42,178 nucleotides of DNA from an uncultured Desulfobulbaceae bacterium (lineage in GTDB: Bacteria; Desulfobacterota; Desulfobulbia; Desulfobulbales; BM004). A model generated the notes under the pieces. That model saw only the letters and a list, made by a program, of their open reading frames with translations. It had not been told where the DNA came from and ran no database searches. Positions within the stretch are counted from its first letter, which is position 1, and every line of letters begins with the position of its first letter. A program made the translations under genes and the position numbers. Below, piece by piece: positions 25,161 to 34,221 of the stretch. The DNA lies in contig CAMYKS010000039.1 in assembly GCA_947259115.1 (NCBI GenBank), positions 1 through 42,178 on the forward strand, given 5' to 3'.

Positions 25161-26042
25161 ATGGATGTCCATCATCTGAAAATTTTTGTATCAGTTTACA
25201 AAAATAAAAGTTTTACCAGGGCTTCGGAGGATATGCACATAAGCCAACCGACCATCAGCGAACATATCAAGAACCTGGAGAACTCTTTGGATTGCCGGCT
25301 TTTTGACAGGTTGGGCCGTTCAATCATGCCAACTGCCGAGGGAGATGTACTCTATCCGAGAGCTCTGCAACTTCTTGATGACCTGGACACAATTCAGGAA
25401 GAAATCACTGATGCCGGCACCGGAGTTAAGGGAAGGCTGATAATCGGGGCAAGCACCATACCCGGCACCTATATCCTTCCCCGTGTGGCGTATTCCTTCA
25501 AAAAGCAGTATCCGGATGTAGCCTTTGAGATACTCATTGAAGATTCCGGCAAAATCACAAGCATGATCCTGCAGCATGATTTGCTCTGCGGTATTGTGGG
25601 CGCCAGGATGGTATCCGACAAACTCGATTTCGAGCCATTGCTTGAAGACGAACTTGTCCTGGTGGCAAGCCCAAAACTACTGGACAAAAAAACAGTCAGC
25701 GTGGAGAACCTTAAAACCATACCATTTCTGCAAAGGGAAACAGGCTCCGGCACACGCCAGACCTTTGAAAATTATTTAGAGAAGGTACATTTCACGCCCG
25801 AAACACTCAATATCGTTGCCTCCCTTGGTTCAACAAGCGCCGTCAAACAAGCTGTAAAAGAGAGTTTAGGCGCTTCGGTTATTTCACGTATCGCAGTGCA
25901 GGAGGAACTAGACAGCGGTGTATTGCTTGAGATACCTATACTAAACAATAAGATGAAAAGACAATTCTACATGGTGCGCCAGAATAAGAGGACCCTGCCG
26001 CCTCAGTATCGTGCTTTTTGCAACCATCTTAAAATTGGCTAA
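25161..26042 (+). CDS. LysR-family regulator of the selenium-associated type
   Basis: A DNA-binding transcription regulator of 293 aa. The winged helix-turn-helix is at residues 1-65 (LKIFVSVYKNKSFTRASEDM, then ISQPTISEHIKNLE), followed by a linker helix and a substrate-binding domain from about residue 90 (RLIIGASTIPGTYILP). ATG 25161 follows GGAAAGGAAAA and starts the HTH; the longer TTG/ATG options upstream are not conserved. Its position behind selD matches a recurrent LysR family that travels with selenium genes. The ligand is unknown. The RND gene starts 8 bases after its stop, so both share one transcript. Confidence 0.85.
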   Translation: MDVHHLKIFVSVYKNKSFTRASEDMHISQPTISEHIKNLENSLDCRLFDRLGRSIMPTAEGDVLYPRALQLLDDLDTIQEEITDAGTGVKGRLIIGASTIPGTYILPRVAYSFKKQYPDVAFEILIEDSGKITSMILQHDLLCGIVGARMVSDKLDFEPLLEDELVLVASPKLLDKKTVSVENLKTIPFLQRETGSGTRQTFENYLEKVHFTPETLNIVASLGSTSAVKQAVKESLGASVISRIAVQEELDSGVLLEIPILNNKMKRQFYMVRQNKRTLPPQYRAFCNHLKIG

Positions 26043-26050
26043 GTCCTTCT

Positions 26051-28267
26051 ATGCAGCATTTTGAAGTTTCCATAGGCCCCTGGGTCATTAAATATCGCTG
26101 GTGGATTATCGCTGCATGCTTAATCATTGCGGCTGCCTCGGGGAGCGGTATGCGGTTCCTGACCTTTGAAAACGACCTCAGGGTCTTTTTCTCTGAAAAG
26201 AACCCCCAGCTCCAGGCCCTTGAGAAACTGGAAAACACCTACAACAAAATTGACAATGTTTACTTCATTCTCGCCCCGCAAGACGGCAAAGTCTTTACCA
26301 GGAATACCCTGTACTCAGAAAACGATGATCTCATTGTCGAAGACCTGGTAAGCGACGCTCTCAGCCTGGACGCTGAGGAAATCAGCCGAATCAGGGCAAT
26401 TGTTCTTTCCGAACCCCGAATGGTAAGTAATATTGTTTCCCCCAGCGGTCATGTGACGGAGATCAACATCAATATCCTGCCGCCGGGCAAATCACGGGAT
26501 GAAGTGCAGGAAGTTGCTGATTATGCCCGTAAGCTGGCTGATGATTTTCGCCAAAGGCATAGCGAAATCGATCTCTATTTAAACGGCACAGTCATGTTTG
26601 ACACCGCTTTTACCAAAGCGACCAAGGACGACCTGAAAACGCTCATCCCGTTGATGTTTCTGACGCTGGTCATCATCGTTGGCATGGCCCTACGTTCCTA
26701 CACCGGCACCCTGATCACTTTTATCATAATCCTTTTCTCCATGGTCACCGGCATGGGCCTGGCCGGCTGGCTGAACATTGTCATGACCACGGCTTCGGGG
26801 GTAGCACCGACAATTATCCTGACTCTGGCAGTGGCAGACTCTGTCCACATACTGGCAACAGTGTATCAGCAGATGGGCATGGGGGTTGCCAGACAAAAAG
26901 CGGTGTCTGAATCCCTGCGTATAAACCTGCAACCGGTCTTTCTCACCAGTGTCACCACTGCCATAGGCTTTCTGAGCATGAATTTTTCAGATGCCCCCCC
27001 CTTCAGGGATCTGGGCAATATAGTGGCCATGGGAATAATGGCGGCACTTGTATACTCGATACTCTTCCTGCCTGCCGTGCTCGTGACCCTGCCCATAAAA
27101 TCCACCAGAAAAATAAGTAACACCTCTGAAATCTGCCATTCATGCAACCGAGTGGCAGATTTTGTTATCACAAACCGACAGCCGGTCTTCTGGGCCTTGG
27201 CTGTCTTAATTATCATCTTTATAAGCGGCATAACACGGCTGGAGCTAAATGACGACTTTGTGAAGTATTTCAGTACAAAATACGATATCCGCAGGTCCAC
27301 GGATTTCATGCAGAAAAACCTGCGCGGTTGGAATTTTATCGAGTATTCGCTGGAGTCCGGCGAACCCAGCGGTATCAATAACCCTGAATATCTGTCCAAA
27401 GTGGAAGAATTTGCCGAGTGGTTCCGCGGGCAGCCAAAGGTCTCCTACGTGAGCACTTACACAAATACCATAAAGGCCCTGAACAAAAACATGCACAATG
27501 ATGATCCTGCCTACTATAGAATTCCCGAATCCCGAGACCTCGCAGCCCAGTACCTGCTTCTCTACGAAATGTCGGTACCGTTCGGTCATGACCTAAACAA
27601 CCAGTTAAACGTCAATAAATCAGCAACCCGTATGACCGTCTTTTTGAAAGAGACTACAGCCAAAGACCATCGAGCCCTGGATGCCAAGGCCAGGCAGTGG
27701 CTCAGGGATAACGCCCCTCCCCATATGTTCACCTACGGCTCAGGGCTTTCAATCATCTGGGCCCATATTTCCAAGCGCAATATAGAAAGCATGCTGGGTG
27801 CTTCATTCGGCGCCCTGGTACTCATTTCCGTCATTCTCATTCTGGCCCTGCGCAGTTTGCGCCTCGGTATCATCAGCCTTATCCCGAACCTGGCGCCAGC
27901 ATTTATGGCATTCGGCATCTGGGGGACGCTTGTGGGGCAGGTCGGCCTGGCCCTGTCGGTCAATGTCTCACTTACCTTGGGAATCGTGGTTGATGACACC
28001 ATCCATTTTCTAAGTAAATATCAGCGGGCCCGACGAGAAAAAAAACTGCAGCCCGCGGAGGCCGTGCGCTATGCTTTCAACACGGTGGGAACAGCCATGT
28101 GGGTTACCACACTGGCCCTGGTAACGGGTTTTTCAATCTTGAGTTTTTCAGGATTTGCCATAAATTCGCAGATGGGATTACTCTCGGCCATTACCATAGG
28201 TTTGGCCCTGGTGCTGGATTTTTTCTTTCTGCCCACCCTGCTTATGACAGTGGATGAACAGAAATGA
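26051..28267 (+). CDS. RND-superfamily exporter (MMPL/HAE2-like)
   Basis: An inner-membrane exporter driven by the proton gradient, 738 aa, shorter than drug-efflux RND pumps and close to MMPL/hopanoid-type exporters. It has two repeats, each one helix, a large periplasmic loop and a five-helix SSD-like bundle. The first helix is at residues about 14-34. The first bundle (about 200-350) contains ILTLAVADSVHILATVY and the second (about 585-735) contains LGIVVDDTIHFLSKY; the acidic residues in these helices are where RND pumps carry protons. The loop NDLRVFFSEKNPQLQALE is typical. It is co-transcribed with the LysR gene. With the two following genes it forms a plausible envelope lipid or lipoprotein export set. 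Confidence 0.87.
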   Translation: MQHFEVSIGPWVIKYRWWIIAACLIIAAASGSGMRFLTFENDLRVFFSEKNPQLQALEKLENTYNKIDNVYFILAPQDGKVFTRNTLYSENDDLIVEDLVSDALSLDAEEISRIRAIVLSEPRMVSNIVSPSGHVTEININILPPGKSRDEVQEVADYARKLADDFRQRHSEIDLYLNGTVMFDTAFTKATKDDLKTLIPLMFLTLVIIVGMALRSYTGTLITFIIILFSMVTGMGLAGWLNIVMTTASGVAPTIILTLAVADSVHILATVYQQMGMGVARQKAVSESLRINLQPVFLTSVTTAIGFLSMNFSDAPPFRDLGNIVAMGIMAALVYSILFLPAVLVTLPIKSTRKISNTSEICHSCNRVADFVITNRQPVFWALAVLIIIFISGITRLELNDDFVKYFSTKYDIRRSTDFMQKNLRGWNFIEYSLESGEPSGINNPEYLSKVEEFAEWFRGQPKVSYVSTYTNTIKALNKNMHNDDPAYYRIPESRDLAAQYLLLYEMSVPFGHDLNNQLNVNKSATRMTVFLKETTAKDHRALDAKARQWLRDNAPPHMFTYGSGLSIIWAHISKRNIESMLGASFGALVLISVILILALRSLRLGIISLIPNLAPAFMAFGIWGTLVGQVGLALSVNVSLTLGIVVDDTIHFLSKYQRARREKKLQPAEAVRYAFNTVGTAMWVTTLALVTGFSILSFSGFAINSQMGLLSAITIGLALVLDFFFLPTLLMTVDEQK

Positions 28268-28356
28268 TTAACCACAATCTTAAACTCTAAAAAATTTATT
28301 TTAAAAAAGCTCTGTACTTAGTATTTCTGTAACTCGTATTTTTATGTTAAAAAAAC

Positions 28357-28390
28357 TTGACTTGCTCATAATTGACACGATTTTTATATT
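28357..28390 (+). promoter_or_regulatory. Possible promoter for the lipoprotein-sorting gene
   Basis: TTGACT (28357-28362) and a nearby TTGACA (from 28373) are followed by an AT-rich run (TTTTTATATTTAG). The exact -10 cannot be fixed. Its presence suggests that the downstream gene can be expressed apart from the RND gene. Confidence 0.3.
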
Positions 28391-28408
28391 TAGTATTTAA
28401 ATACAGTA

Positions 28409-29254
28409 ATGGAATCTTACATGGAATTAACAAACAAACGTCAAAAGTCCCAGTACCTGCGACTTATCACCTTTTTGCTTTTCATACTGTCAATAGTATT
28501 TTTACAAACATCTCCCCATGTCTTGGCTGAAACTCCCGAGGATAAAGGCCTGGCAATTGCCATTGAGGCTGACAAAAGAGACCTGGGCTACAGGAGTCTG
28601 ACCGCTGACATGCTGATGATTCTGCGCAATAAACACGGCCAGGAAAGCAAACGGGAGATGCGCTTTCGCTCGTTGGAAATCATGGATGACGGAGATAAAA
28701 GCCTGATTATTTTCGACTCCCCCAAGGATGTAAAAGGTACGGCCTTTTTAAATTATACACATAAAGTCGGCGATGATGACCAGTGGCTCTACCTGCCGGC
28801 CCTGAAACGAGTCAAGCGCATCAGCTCGCGCAATAAGTCCGGTTCATTCATGGGAAGTGAATTTGCCTATGAGGACATTGCCGGCCAGGAGATAGAGAAG
28901 TATACCTATAATTGGTTAAGAGATGAAGAGTGTGAAGGAATGGATTGTTTTGTCATGGAACGTTATCCGGTTGATAAGAAGAATTCAGGCTACAGCCGCC
29001 AGGTTGTCTGGCTTGACAGGGCTGAATACCGAACCTGGAAGGTAGAATACTTTGATCGCAAGGATGCCCATCTGAAAACCCTGACCTTTTCGGGCTATGA
29101 AAAATATAATGATAGATTCTGGCGGGCGGCACAATTGGACATGGTCAACCACCAGACTGGCAAAAGCACAGAACTGCAATTTTCAAATTACGTATTTAAT
29201 GTGGGATTAAGCGATGCCGACTTTAATAAAAACAGCCTGAAGAGGGTGAAGTAG
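28409..29254 (+). CDS. LolA-like outer-membrane lipoprotein-sorting protein
   Basis: A periplasmic protein, 281 aa, with a signal peptide (hydrophobic run about residues 18-36, cleavage near VLA-ET at about 41). The mature part fits the LolA-like family that accompanies RND exporters: RDLGYRSLTADMLMIL, SLIIFDSPKDVKGTAFLNY, QWLYLPALKRVKRISS, GSFMGSEFAYEDI, YSRQVVWLDRAEYRTWKVEYFD. The last helix ends in KRVK. Two ATGs (28409 and 28421) are possible starts; neither has a strong ribosome binding site. It likely carries a lipidic substrate between the RND pump and the outer membrane. Confidence 0.85.
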   Translation: MESYMELTNKRQKSQYLRLITFLLFILSIVFLQTSPHVLAETPEDKGLAIAIEADKRDLGYRSLTADMLMILRNKHGQESKREMRFRSLEIMDDGDKSLIIFDSPKDVKGTAFLNYTHKVGDDDQWLYLPALKRVKRISSRNKSGSFMGSEFAYEDIAGQEIEKYTYNWLRDEECEGMDCFVMERYPVDKKNSGYSRQVVWLDRAEYRTWKVEYFDRKDAHLKTLTFSGYEKYNDRFWRAAQLDMVNHQTGKSTELQFSNYVFNVGLSDADFNKNSLKRVK

Positions 29255-29346
29255 AAGAAAGGGGCCAAGGGGTCAAGGGGTGTCAGCATACAAAACTGCT
29301 GACGATTGACACGAGGGTTCAAGGGAAAAAGACTATTACAACTTAT
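29251..29346 (+). repeat. 96-bp direct repeat, copy 1
   Basis: It begins within the stop codon of the lipoprotein-sorting gene and is nearly identical to 29382-29477. It contains the GGGGTCAAGGGG motif and a small hairpin GTCAGCA-(TACAAAAC)-TGCTGAC. Confidence 0.88.
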
Positions 29347-29381
29347 GCACATTAGGCACACTGTCTGTCAATCATTGGGTT

Positions 29382-29477
29382 GTAGAAGAAAGGGGTCAAG
29401 GGGCCAAGGGGTGTCAGCATACAAAACTGCTGACGATTAACACGAGGGGTCAAGGGTAAAAGACTATTACAACTTAT
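29382..29477 (+). repeat. 96-bp direct repeat, copy 2
   Basis: The second copy starts 131 bases after the first, differs at only a few positions (for example GGGGTCAAGGGGCC against GGGGCCAAGGGGTC) and keeps the hairpin. It ends about 60 bases before the barrel-protein start and may act on its expression. Confidence 0.88.
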
Positions 29478-29535
29478 CGAATTTATGGACCTTTGCGGGG
29501 TACTTCAAACTTCAAACTTTAGGCACTTTATTGTT

Positions 29536-30732
29536 ATGAAAAAATTACTGCCAATAGCGCTTTTGCTGTCAATCTTTGCAACATGGGATCTTCCCGCCCA
29601 AGCCTTTGAAATAAACGGATATGTAGCTCTTGAAGGTCGGCTTTTCATGCAAGACTCCCTCTATATAGGCCAGGAAGACAACAACGCATCCATTGCCATG
29701 GCACCTGAATTTTATCATGAGTCGCCCTCAGGCTCCAGTCTTACATTTGTGCCTTTTTATCGAGCCGACAGCGCCGATTCGGAACGCACCCACTTTGATA
29801 TCCGTGAACTCAACGCTCTCCTTGTACACGATACTTTTGAGCTGCGCCTTGGCATCGGCAAGGTTTTCTGGGGCGTGACCGAGTTCGTCCACCTGATTGA
29901 CATCATCAACCAGACAGACCTTGTGGAACACATCGACGGAGAAGAAAAACTGGGCCAGCCCATGGCTCACCTTTCAGTCCCGGCAGACTGGGGTGTTCTG
30001 GATTTTTTTGTACTGCCCTACTTTCGCGAACGTACCTTTCCGGGACGCGATGGTAGGCTGCGCACTCCCTTGGCTGTGGATACTGATAACGCTGTTTATG
30101 AACACTCTTCAGAGGAGAATCATGTAGATTTTGCATTCCGTTACAGCCAGATTTTTAATTTTGGTGACATCGGCTTATACTACTTTAAAGGCACCAGCAG
30201 AGAACCCCTATTGATCCCTTCTGTTAAATCCAACGGCCGCACCGTGCTTCTTCCCTATTATCAACTAATAGACCAGGTTGGTATGGACCTGCAGCTCGTC
30301 ACCGGTAACTGGCTCTGGAAGCTGGAAGCCCTGTACCAGGACAATGACACAAAAAACTATTTCGCCTCCACCGGAGGTTTCGAGTACACTTTTGTCGGCA
30401 TTGGCGACACCATGATCGACCTGGGACTTATTGCTGAATTTGCCTATGATGACAGGGACGACGAGGCCACCACACCCTTTGATGAAGATATATTTGGAGG
30501 GTTGCGGCTGGGCCTGAACGATCCTGCCGGAAGCGAACTTCTCATGGGACTGAGTTATGATCTGGACAACAAGGGCAATATCTTTCAGCTTGAGGCCAGT
30601 CGGCGCATTACCGATACTATAAAAATCTTTCTGGAATCCTGGGTTTTCTTCAATACTGAACCCGGAGATTATTATCTCTACAGTATCAGAGATGACGATT
30701 TTATCAGGCTGCAGCTTTTCTATTATTTCTGA
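29536..30732 (+). CDS. Outer-membrane beta-barrel protein of the RND cluster
   Basis: A 398-aa exported protein. ATG 29536 starts a clear signal peptide (MKKLLPIALLLSIFATW, cleavage near AQA-FE at about residue 24). The mature sequence is rich in alternating aromatic/hydrophobic and polar strands (GYVALEGRLFM, SGSSLTFVPFYRAD, FRYSQIFNFGDIGLYYFKG, WLWKLEALYQDNDT) and ends in the aromatic terminus RLQLFYYF expected for BAM-inserted barrels. HDTFELRLGIGKVFWGVTEF is a conserved-looking patch. It probably forms the outer-membrane end of the pathway that includes the RND pump and LolA-like protein. Specificity is unknown. Confidence 0.8.
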   Translation: MKKLLPIALLLSIFATWDLPAQAFEINGYVALEGRLFMQDSLYIGQEDNNASIAMAPEFYHESPSGSSLTFVPFYRADSADSERTHFDIRELNALLVHDTFELRLGIGKVFWGVTEFVHLIDIINQTDLVEHIDGEEKLGQPMAHLSVPADWGVLDFFVLPYFRERTFPGRDGRLRTPLAVDTDNAVYEHSSEENHVDFAFRYSQIFNFGDIGLYYFKGTSREPLLIPSVKSNGRTVLLPYYQLIDQVGMDLQLVTGNWLWKLEALYQDNDTKNYFASTGGFEYTFVGIGDTMIDLGLIAEFAYDDRDDEATTPFDEDIFGGLRLGLNDPAGSELLMGLSYDLDNKGNIFQLEASRRITDTIKIFLESWVFFNTEPGDYYLYSIRDDDFIRLQLFYYF

Positions 30733-30910
30733 TCAGCTTACAGCTTAAAGCATAGATTTCATATACAATTGCTGAATAGGACATAAAGGCACAAGATAAT
30801 ACTGCCGATATCATAGATTGATGGTAATTACTTGATTAAATAGCCTATTGGACAAATAATACGACCGGAATTTTGTGAAACAACAGAAGGCGTAAAGCAC
30901 TCAGACATAT

Positions 30911-31159
30911 CTATACCGCAAGGGCGCATTCGACTTTCTTTTGCATTATGGACTTTATCTGTTTATCAGAGAGAACAGTGCGGTTTGTTTTAAGGACAAA
31001 TACGATACAATCCTGGCAGATATTGCAGAATCTTCTGTAGTCACCAACTTCGTTTGCCAATTCCCAGCAGGGTGTTTTCGGTTGTTGTTTTGCAGGACAG
31101 TTCTCCGCTCCATCGCAATTCATAATATCCCAGCAGCTCCAACCGTTACGAATTTTCAT
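30911..31159 (-). CDS. Two-CW-type cysteine-rich protein, 82 aa
   Basis: Paired Cys-Trp motifs are visible: CWDIMNC with a nearby NCPAKQ, then PCWELANEVG, and finally FCNICQDCIVF. This arrangement is the two-CW domain known from anaerobes and sulfate reducers, likely binding a metal or an Fe-S cluster. It is cytoplasmic with no signal peptide. The ATG follows CAAATGAGGTTTGG, with a modest ribosome binding site. It stands alone and its role is unknown. Confidence 0.75.
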   Translation of the reverse strand: MKIRNGWSCWDIMNCDGAENCPAKQQPKTPCWELANEVGDYRRFCNICQDCIVFVLKTNRTVLSDKQIKSIMQKKVECALAV

Positions 31160-31478
31160 TGGCCAAACCTCATTTGCCTCAAATGGTTTATAAAAAAATG
31201 CACTTTTTCATGCATTGAAAAAATAAAGTGCCCATTGACTTCCGTGGCGAAAATATGATTTTTATAATTAATTCTGAATCATTATGCAAATGAATAAATT
31301 CTGCCCAGCAGCGAGAACCATTTGACGCATTTTTACCAGTATGATTTCAACTCATCACAATCCGTTGAGCACTCAATTTGAGTTTGGAATTTTGCTCCTA
31401 CTCAAAAAACTACATCAAGCGGTTAGAATCCAGCCACTGAATTTATTAGACAAAAAGTGCAATACTCAATTCGTCTTG
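31160..31478. other. Intergenic region, no gene seen
   Basis: 319 bases of AT-rich sequence. Small dyads are present (for example ACTCAATTTGAGT at about 31371-31383), but no gene or strong promoter. Confidence 0.4.
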
Positions 31479-31703
31479 TCAGTTGCTTCTGCGCAGCTGC
31501 AATGACTCCGACAGGTGATACTTCTTTTCAATAAGCTGGGTATATTCAGGAAAAGAAAGTTCATTGTTCTTTTGCAGATCATGCCAGTTGTTTGACAATA
31601 GCCTGAGTTCCTGCAGCAGACTGTCAAAAAACTCATCATTATCAGCTTTTTGTGAGCGGTGATATATATTACCGAGTTCCTGTAATTGTTCTTGATATAT
31701 CAT
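31479..31703 (-). CDS. Hypothetical small helical protein, 74 aa
   Basis: ATG 31703 has a strong ribosome binding site (TTGGAGGAG, 8 bases upstream), so the longer frame to 31778 was rejected. The product is a soluble, probably all-helical protein rich in Gln, Leu and Glu (LQELGNIYHRSQK; LLSNNWHDLQKNNEL). No family is recognised. It could be a small regulatory or partner protein and stands alone. Confidence 0.55.
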   Translation of the reverse strand: MIYQEQLQELGNIYHRSQKADNDEFFDSLLQELRLLSNNWHDLQKNNELSFPEYTQLIEKKYHLSESLQLRRSN

Positions 31704-32272
31704 TAGTTTAACTCCTCCAACCCATAACAGTTCATAAGATATTCCTTTACTGCTGACCAATGCGTTTTCAAAACGCACGTGTAACTAGAACCTCCAGCGG
31801 AAGTCCAGACCGAGGAGGCTTTATAATGGATATTTTAGAATAACTCGTGACACTTTTTCTAATCCTGAAATTATTTGCACTAATATAATTTATTCATACC
31901 ACAATAATCCTTGCAGGTGTCAAGAAAAAAATGAATTCTTATTCATTTTTTTCTTTGCAGCCTTCTCCAGGGCTACAAAGTGAAAAAATAAAGATACAAT
32001 TTATTTCGTTTAACAATACGTATTCCAATACGTTACAGTTTTACCTGGGAATGAGTACTTAAAATCTCAATGTGTTCACTGCATAACCCATAATTTGTAA
32101 ATTTCCGCAGCAATTACCAGGGACCCTTTTTTCATACCCCCTGACTCCGCATATATAATTTATCTTTCATATCGTACAGTTAGTATTTTTTCTGCTCGTA
32201 TTGCACCCCTGATTCTGTTACAATATATACTGTAAAAGGAATGTCCCTCCAAACCCCATACCTGAGGCTTTC
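31704..32272. other. Intergenic region with a strong AT hairpin
   Basis: No gene is seen over 569 bases. It contains the perfect 15-bp hairpin at 31922-31955 and a short repeated AATACGT unit at about 32018-32036. A promoter for the MORN gene probably lies at about 32210-32235 (TATACTG). Confidence 0.4.
31922..31955. repeat. Perfect 15-bp AT-rich hairpin
   Basis: Arms 31922-31936 and 31941-31955 are exact reverse complements (AAGAAAAAAATGAAT / ATTCATTTTTTTCTT) around a TCTT loop. It may be a weak bidirectional terminator; the T-run sits inside the stem, which is unusual. Confidence 0.6.
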
Positions 32273-33070
32273 ATGAACAAAAACCTGCTCATCATACCCG
32301 CCCTTGCAGTCCTTTTGTTTCCCAACCTTTCCATTGCTGCTGAAATCGGCTGCATTAAAGGCGATTGTCAAAACGGCACAGGAATTCTGGTTTTTCATAA
32401 TGGCTCCAGGTACGAAGGTACGTTCAAAGAAGGCAAATATTCAGACAGGGGTGTCTTTACCTTTGCCAACGGCTCAGTTTATGAAGGCGGCTATGCCCAT
32501 GGCAGATATCACGGCCAGGGCACATTCAACTATGCAAACGGCTCCAGGTACGCTGGAGAATTCAAGGATGGCAAATACCATGGCATAGGCAAGTTTACCT
32601 TTGCCAACGGCGCCAGGTACAGCGGTCAATATCATGAAGGCAACATCCAGCGTCAGGGCACGTTCACCTATTCTGACGGCTCGGAATATATTGGGGAATT
32701 TTCAAATGGCAGCAAAAACGGCCATGGTATCCTGACACATGCCGACGGCTCAAAATATATCGGGGAATTTAAAAACGGACTCTACCACGGCCAGGGCAAA
32801 TATATCTTCGCAAACGGCGAAAAATACGTGGGCGGTTTCAAAGAGGGTGACATGGACGGTCAGGGCACATTCATCTATGCCGATGGTTCCAGGTATGTCG
32901 GGGGCTTTAAAAAAGGCCGCAGGAACAGTCAGGGAGTTTATAAATGGCCCGACGGCACTCAATTTTCCGGGGAATTCAAGGATGACATGTTCGTGGAGCA
33001 AAATTATTTGGTTCTTCCCAAAAGTGAATCCGTAAAGAAGGGAAGCAAATCAAAAGGCGCATATCGCTGA
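32273..33070 (+). CDS. Exported MORN-repeat protein
   Basis: 265 aa with a signal peptide (MNKNLLIIPALAVLLFPNL, cleavage near IAA-EI). The rest is about nine MORN repeats of 23 residues (YxGxFKxGKYHGxGxFxxANGSR), coded by a 69-bp tandem repeat from about 32410 to 32980. A CIKGDC pair at the mature N-terminus could form a disulfide. MORN repeats bind lipids or proteins, and in bacteria the exported forms are of unknown role. The ATG follows a weak ribosome binding site (CCTGAGGC). Confidence 0.87.
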   Translation: MNKNLLIIPALAVLLFPNLSIAAEIGCIKGDCQNGTGILVFHNGSRYEGTFKEGKYSDRGVFTFANGSVYEGGYAHGRYHGQGTFNYANGSRYAGEFKDGKYHGIGKFTFANGARYSGQYHEGNIQRQGTFTYSDGSEYIGEFSNGSKNGHGILTHADGSKYIGEFKNGLYHGQGKYIFANGEKYVGGFKEGDMDGQGTFIYADGSRYVGGFKKGRRNSQGVYKWPDGTQFSGEFKDDMFVEQNYLVLPKSESVKKGSKSKGAYR

Positions 33071-33274
33071 CCAGTATTCTAAATCTACTCTTTTTCTCAC
33101 TTCAAAATTCCCGCCCCCCCCTCCTCCTTGCTGATACCACCTGTCCTTAACCAAGTATTTATGCGTTTACGGAATATGAGATCTAACATAATTGCCGGAA
33201 ACAAAACCTGGCAATTCAGTTGGTATTTATTCTGCATGCAATAGGTGTACAGCATTACTTGATAAATACAACGT

Positions 33275-34182
33275 CTACTCTTCCTGCAGGCTGCGAAACT
33301 CCCTGAACCAAGTCTGGAGGCGCTCGTGGTAAAAATGGCTTTCATAGGCAGGGCCGTTGTAATATCGGGCCATTTTGCGAAAGTCATTGCCTGACGGATT
33401 TTTTTTTGCCAGAATATCTTTTTTCCCTGCTATAAATCGGGCAATGTAGAAAACCTGATCCGTTTCTTTGCTAGAAAGCATAGCCTTAGCAGAAGGAGCA
33501 CCCACCCTCTTGTGATTGAATCCCATGATCTGCCCGAGCCCGATACTCATGGAGCGTAAACGGAGTTCGGCAAAATCTGTATCCGGGTTTTTCCTGTTTA
33601 ACCTGGTGAGTACGTGCTGTTCAAACCGTGGCCGCACTACACCGCTGGTCTCCTGCTTGATAATGGCAAGGATCCACTCGCGCTGGATACTGATTCCCTT
33701 TTCCTCAACCATCCTTGCCACCGCCTTATCAGCTGCCGCACCATAGCGCTCCTGGATCTGGATGCAGGAAAGAAAGCGATGCTGTGCAAGACTGTTCAAA
33801 TGGAATAAGGCATCGTTCATGCGGCCGAAGGTTACCTCGTTATTTTCAATGGCTTTGTCGGCAGTCTTTACCATCATCTCCAGGGTCGGGATATCGAGGC
33901 GCACATCGGGAACAGCCACAATCTTCCTGCGTGCTGTTTGAAAGGAACATTCATAGCACAGGGCTTTTCGTTTCTTTGCCGGCAGCAAGCCATGTTCGAA
34001 TTGGAACTGGGCTAAAGCGCGATTGGTGCCGCGCCCGAAGTGGAAGTGGAATAACCCAAAAAAATCAGGAGCCGCTGCACCGCCTTAATGGCCCCCTCCC
34101 CGGCCGAAGCCCTGCTCAGGGTAATATCCCCCTGCTGGAGCCGGTCCAGTTCGCCGCGCCATTCATTATCATCTTCCCGCAA
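33275..34182 (-). pseudogene. N-acetylmuramidase-family protein, frameshifted
   Basis: The main frame (stop at 33275) carries a DUF3380/N-acetylmuramidase-type catalytic domain: IIKQETSGVVRPRFEQHVL with the catalytic Glu, SMSIGLGQIMGFNHKRVG, and RYYNGPAY. Upstream of its nominal start the same frame already reads FGRGTNRALAQFQFEHGLL, the end of a peptidoglycan-binding domain. The start of that domain (LREDDNEWRGELDRL ... AVQRLLIFLGYSTSTS) is in the next frame, ending at a TAG at 34012-34014. About seven codons (the usual AFxIDGD step) are missing at the junction, near 34029-34045. The 5' part would begin at a TTG (34182) 39 bases after the lipoprotein gene stop. It has no signal peptide, so it is endolysin-like. 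Confidence 0.75.
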
Positions 34183-34221
34183 TGAAAGTACTTTCCGAAT
34201 TTGTAATACTGTCGGCTACAT

